Part shown: piece after piece, positions 5,530-7,668 of the stretch | How the letters are laid out: each line of letters opens with the position of its first letter | Numbering within the stretch: position 1 is the stretch's first letter | Assembly: GCA_903903705.1 (NCBI GenBank) | Contig: CAIUZU010000416.1 | Coordinates: 1 to 7,668, forward strand | Source of the DNA: an uncultured Helicobacteraceae bacterium | GTDB taxonomy: Bacteria > Campylobacterota > Campylobacteria > Campylobacterales > Sulfurimonadaceae | DNA length: 7,668 nucleotides | Reading direction: 5' to 3' | Program-made: the position numbers and the translations under genes | The notes under the pieces: generated by a model | Databases searched by the model: none | Told to the model about the DNA's origin: nothing | The model's input: only the letters and a program-made list of their open reading frames with translations

Positions 5530-5550
5530 CGCAATCTCCTTTAATAGGTT

Positions 5551-6654
5551 TTACCAAACAAGTTCTTTAAACTCTAAGTTGTGGATTTTGGCAACTGCAC
5601 GGTTTGTCACGGCTTCGTTAAAAATATTGACTCCAAGAGCTAAGGACGCATCGTTTTTAACAGCGTTTAGAACTCCCTCGTTTGCCAGTTTTCTAACATA
5701 GGAGATTGTAGCATTTGAGAGAGCCACGCTTGAAGTTTTCGGATAAGCTCCTGGCATATTTGCCACACAGTAGTGAAGCACACCCTCTTCTAAAAAGACA
5801 GGGTTTGTATGCGTAGTCGGTTTTGAACTCTCTGCCGTTCCACCTTGATCAATTGCAATATCAACGAAAACCGCGCCATCTTTCATCTCTTTTAACATGC
5901 CACGGGTTATAAGTTTCGGTGCGGATGCTCCTCCATGAATAAGTACGGTACTTATAACGATATCAGCATCTTTTAGCATTTCTCCAAGTTTTTCATGTGA
6001 GTAGAGAAGCGTTTTGACATTTGGAATCTCTTTTTGCAACTGCTCTAATTTTGGCATAGTGCGGTTTATTACGGTTACATCGGCTCCCATACCGGTTGCT
6101 ATTTTTGCGGCATTTGCTCCTGCATTTCCTGCACCGATAACTAAAACATTTGCCCCTGCGACTCCGCCTGCTCCGCTTATCAAAATACCCTCACCGCCTT
6201 GATAGCGGCTAAGATGATATGCTGCGACTATCGGTGACATTTTACCGGCCACCTCGCTCATGGGCTTTAAAAGAGGAAGTTCATTCTCCACGGCTACCGT
6301 TTCATACGCTATGGCACAGACCTTTTTCTCTATCAAAACAGAAGTCAGCTCAGGCATAGCCGCCAGATGCAGATAGCAAAAAAGAGTATGATTCTCCTTT
6401 AAAAACCCGTACTCAGAGGGCTGCGGCTCTTTAACTTTTACAATCAGTTGAGCCTCATCATAAAGCTCTTTTGCGCTTTGTGCGATTGTGGCACCGGCTT
6501 TTATATACTCAGCATCGCTAAAACCGCTGCCAACTCCTGCAGAGCTTTGAACAACTACTTTATGAGCCTCTTTTATAAGACATGCAACATTTGAGGGCGT
6601 AACACCGACACGAAACTCACTGCTTTTTACCTCTTTTGGAACTCCAATAATCAT
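5551..6654 (-). CDS. ald: Alanine dehydrogenase
   Basis: Ald interconverts L-alanine with pyruvate plus ammonia using a nicotinamide cofactor, in the cytoplasm. The 367-residue length is close to the usual 370. Catalytic and substrate residues known from the family are present: Arg15 (EFRVGVTP), Lys75 (KVKEP), His96 (YLHLAAMP) and Asp269 (DIAIDQGG). The Rossmann motif GAGNAG (174-179) is intact. At the end of the second strand, where the family normally has Asp to hold the NAD ribose (VTVLD), this protein reads VTVINRT (193-199), which may change cofactor preference. The segment before the Rossmann motif (GEGILISGAGGVAGANV) fits the family's Gly-rich loop. RBS AAGGAG (6666-6661) is six bases before the ATG and overlaps the stop codon of the upstream J-domain gene, so translation is probably coupled. 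Confidence 0.93.
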   Translation of the reverse strand: MIIGVPKEVKSSEFRVGVTPSNVACLIKEAHKVVVQSSAGVGSGFSDAEYIKAGATIAQSAKELYDEAQLIVKVKEPQPSEYGFLKENHTLFCYLHLAAMPELTSVLIEKKVCAIAYETVAVENELPLLKPMSEVAGKMSPIVAAYHLSRYQGGEGILISGAGGVAGANVLVIGAGNAGANAAKIATGMGADVTVINRTMPKLEQLQKEIPNVKTLLYSHEKLGEMLKDADIVISTVLIHGGASAPKLITRGMLKEMKDGAVFVDIAIDQGGTAESSKPTTHTNPVFLEEGVLHYCVANMPGAYPKTSSVALSNATISYVRKLANEGVLNAVKNDASLALGVNIFNEAVTNRAVAKIHNLEFKELVW

Positions 6655-6664
6655 CTTTTACTCC

Positions 6665-6937
6665 TTAAAAGTTATAAAACCAATCTTTTGATTTTCTTGA
6701 AAAAGGGTTTTGGGCGTAAAACTCCTCTTCATCCAAAGAAAATCTAAAATTTTGCATATAAGCGTTTATAAGTTTGTACGCTTCATTTATCTCTTTAAAC
6801 TTTATCGCATCTCCATCAGGCATATCGGGATGATAGATTTTTGATAATTTTAGGTACTTCTCTTTTAGCTCGGTTTGTGTTATGCGTGTTACGATATCCA
6901 AAACTTCAAGAGCTTTTTCAAATTTTTCGTAATTCAT
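6665..6937 (-). CDS. Stand-alone J-domain protein
   Basis: The 90-residue protein is a J-domain with a short tail. Residues about 4-62 give helix I (FEKALEVLDI), a helix II rich in Lys/Leu (ELKEKYLKLSKIY), the invariant HPD (36-38), and helix III (AIKFKEINEAYKLINAYM). J-domains stimulate the ATPase of DnaK-type Hsp70 through HPD. There is no Gly/Phe linker, zinc finger or substrate-binding domain, so this is a class C type co-chaperone. The tail (63-90) is acidic, then aromatic and basic, ending DWFYNF, and could define a client or partner. The ATG overlaps the stop of the upstream phosphodiesterase gene as ATGA (6937-6934), and ald follows after 10 bases. The client is unknown; neighbours do not reveal it. 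Confidence 0.85.
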   Translation of the reverse strand: MNYEKFEKALEVLDIVTRITQTELKEKYLKLSKIYHPDMPDGDAIKFKEINEAYKLINAYMQNFRFSLDEEEFYAQNPFSRKSKDWFYNF

Positions 6938-7668
6938 AAACTGCTCATCTCTAACTCTCTATTTAAACTGTCGCTAAAAATAGCGTTCACTCCCATCTTA
7001 AAAAGCTCTTTTGCACGATTAGCGTCATTAACCGTATAAACACCCACAAAACAGCCCTCTTCTCTTAGCTTTTTTACTGTTTCTTCATCCACTGACTCAT
7101 CATTTAAATGATAAGCATCTGCTCTTAGTTCTCTTAAGCACTGAAGAAGATTTTGCGGATGTTTATCTTCAACCAAAACCGCAGTAGGCACATTCGGCAA
7201 TTTTTCTTTGAACATTCGCAGGTACTCATGTCTAAAAGATGAGAGTAAAATTCTCTCATTCACATTAGCAGAGACTATCTCTTTTACAACACTCTCGACG
7301 ACTCTCTCATCACTAAAAACATCGTGCATATCTTTAATCTCAACATTCATAAACAGACCTTTCTCTCTTATAAACTCCAATGCCAAGCCAAGAGTAAGCA
7401 ACGGTTCTTTATGATTTTTATCTTTATAAAACCAGCTTCCATAATCAAGCATGCGAAGCTCATCAAGCGTAAAATCAGAGACTCTGTATGGACTCCTCTC
7501 TCTAAATAGATCCATTTCGCTCACATTTGTAGTTCTCTCAAGCGTATCGTCATGCATAACGACAACTGCCCCATCACGGCTTAGCTGTACATCTATCTCG
7601 ATAAAATCACACTTGCCGACACTCTTTTTTAAAGCCGTGTGGGTATTTTCAGGTGCAATAGATCTTGC
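6934..7668 (-). CDS. Glycerophosphodiester phosphodiesterase family protein (5' end outside window)
   Basis: The frame is open to the window edge, giving 244 residues; an internal ATG at 7557 is not the start, because conserved family sequence precedes it. The visible part begins ARSIAPENTHTAL, just after where the HRG motif should be. It has the metal-binding FIEIDVQLSRDG (22-33; Glu24, Asp26), the catalytic HDDTLERTT (39-47; His39), NVEIK (108-112; Glu110, Lys112), and the C-terminal YTVN (210-213) and GVNAIFSDS barrel strands. The family hydrolyses glycerophosphodiesters to sn-glycerol-3-phosphate and an alcohol. Length suggests the small, UgpQ-like cytosolic type, but a signal peptide would be outside the window. 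It is the most upstream visible gene of the operon; its promoter is not in the window. Confidence 0.92.
   Translation of the reverse strand, partial: ARSIAPENTHTALKKSVGKCDFIEIDVQLSRDGAVVVMHDDTLERTTNVSEMDLFRERSPYRVSDFTLDELRMLDYGSWFYKDKNHKEPLLTLGLALEFIREKGLFMNVEIKDMHDVFSDERVVESVVKEIVSANVNERILLSSFRHEYLRMFKEKLPNVPTAVLVEDKHPQNLLQCLRELRADAYHLNDESVDEETVKKLREEGCFVGVYTVNDANRAKELFKMGVNAIFSDSLNRELEMSSL

Noticed and set aside
5082..5701. Plus-strand ORFs of 82-111 codons opposite amrS and ald
   Set aside because: They lie antisense to genes with clear motifs, lack RBS sites and show no recognisable domains.

Overview
The window looks like chromosomal DNA of a Campylobacterota member (formerly Epsilonproteobacteria), most probably of the Sulfurimonas/Sulfuricurvum kind. 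The evidence is AT-rich coding sequence, an extended -10 promoter (TGCTATAAT) with no clear -35 box, and the neighbourhood of an M16 peptidase gene, dapA and a FabL-type reductase, which is a familiar gene order in this phylum. The genus is inferred from protein character and gene order; no database search was possible.

Plus strand, left to right. The window opens with the C-terminal part of an M16 zinc-peptidase gene, which ends in an A/T hairpin. Next is a 150-base intergenic element (471-620) bounded by an 8-bp inverted repeat and packed with small hairpins. A small, clearly GC-richer gene for a secreted, Met/Gly-rich protein (749-1120) follows and looks imported. dapA (lysine and cell-wall precursor synthesis) then has its own extended -10 promoter. 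A FabL-like enoyl-ACP reductase gene (fatty acid synthesis) starts at the base after the dapA stop, so the two are surely cotranscribed. A perfect 15-bp AT palindrome separates them from hemD (uroporphyrinogen-III synthase, haem pathway), whose product carries about 90 unexplained N-terminal residues. The plus-strand genes end with a Spy/CpxP-like periplasmic protein gene.

Minus strand, read from the right edge inward. One compact operon holds a glycerophosphodiester phosphodiesterase gene (5' end outside the window), a 90-residue stand-alone J-domain gene, alanine dehydrogenase (ald) and an AmmeMemoRadiSam-type radical SAM gene (amrS). Junctions are a 4-base overlap, a 10-base gap and a 21-base gap. 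The operon ends at an intrinsic terminator whose loop contains the amrS stop codon, 16 bases from the convergent Spy-like gene.

Most genes here are housekeeping. The parts that depart from the ordinary are the hairpin-rich element and foreign-looking gene lying between the M16 gene and dapA, the N-terminal extension of HemD, an Asn-Arg-Thr motif at the nucleotide-binding position of Ald, and the amrS gene without its usual partners beside it. I saw no CRISPR array, tRNA, rRNA, transposase or defence system.
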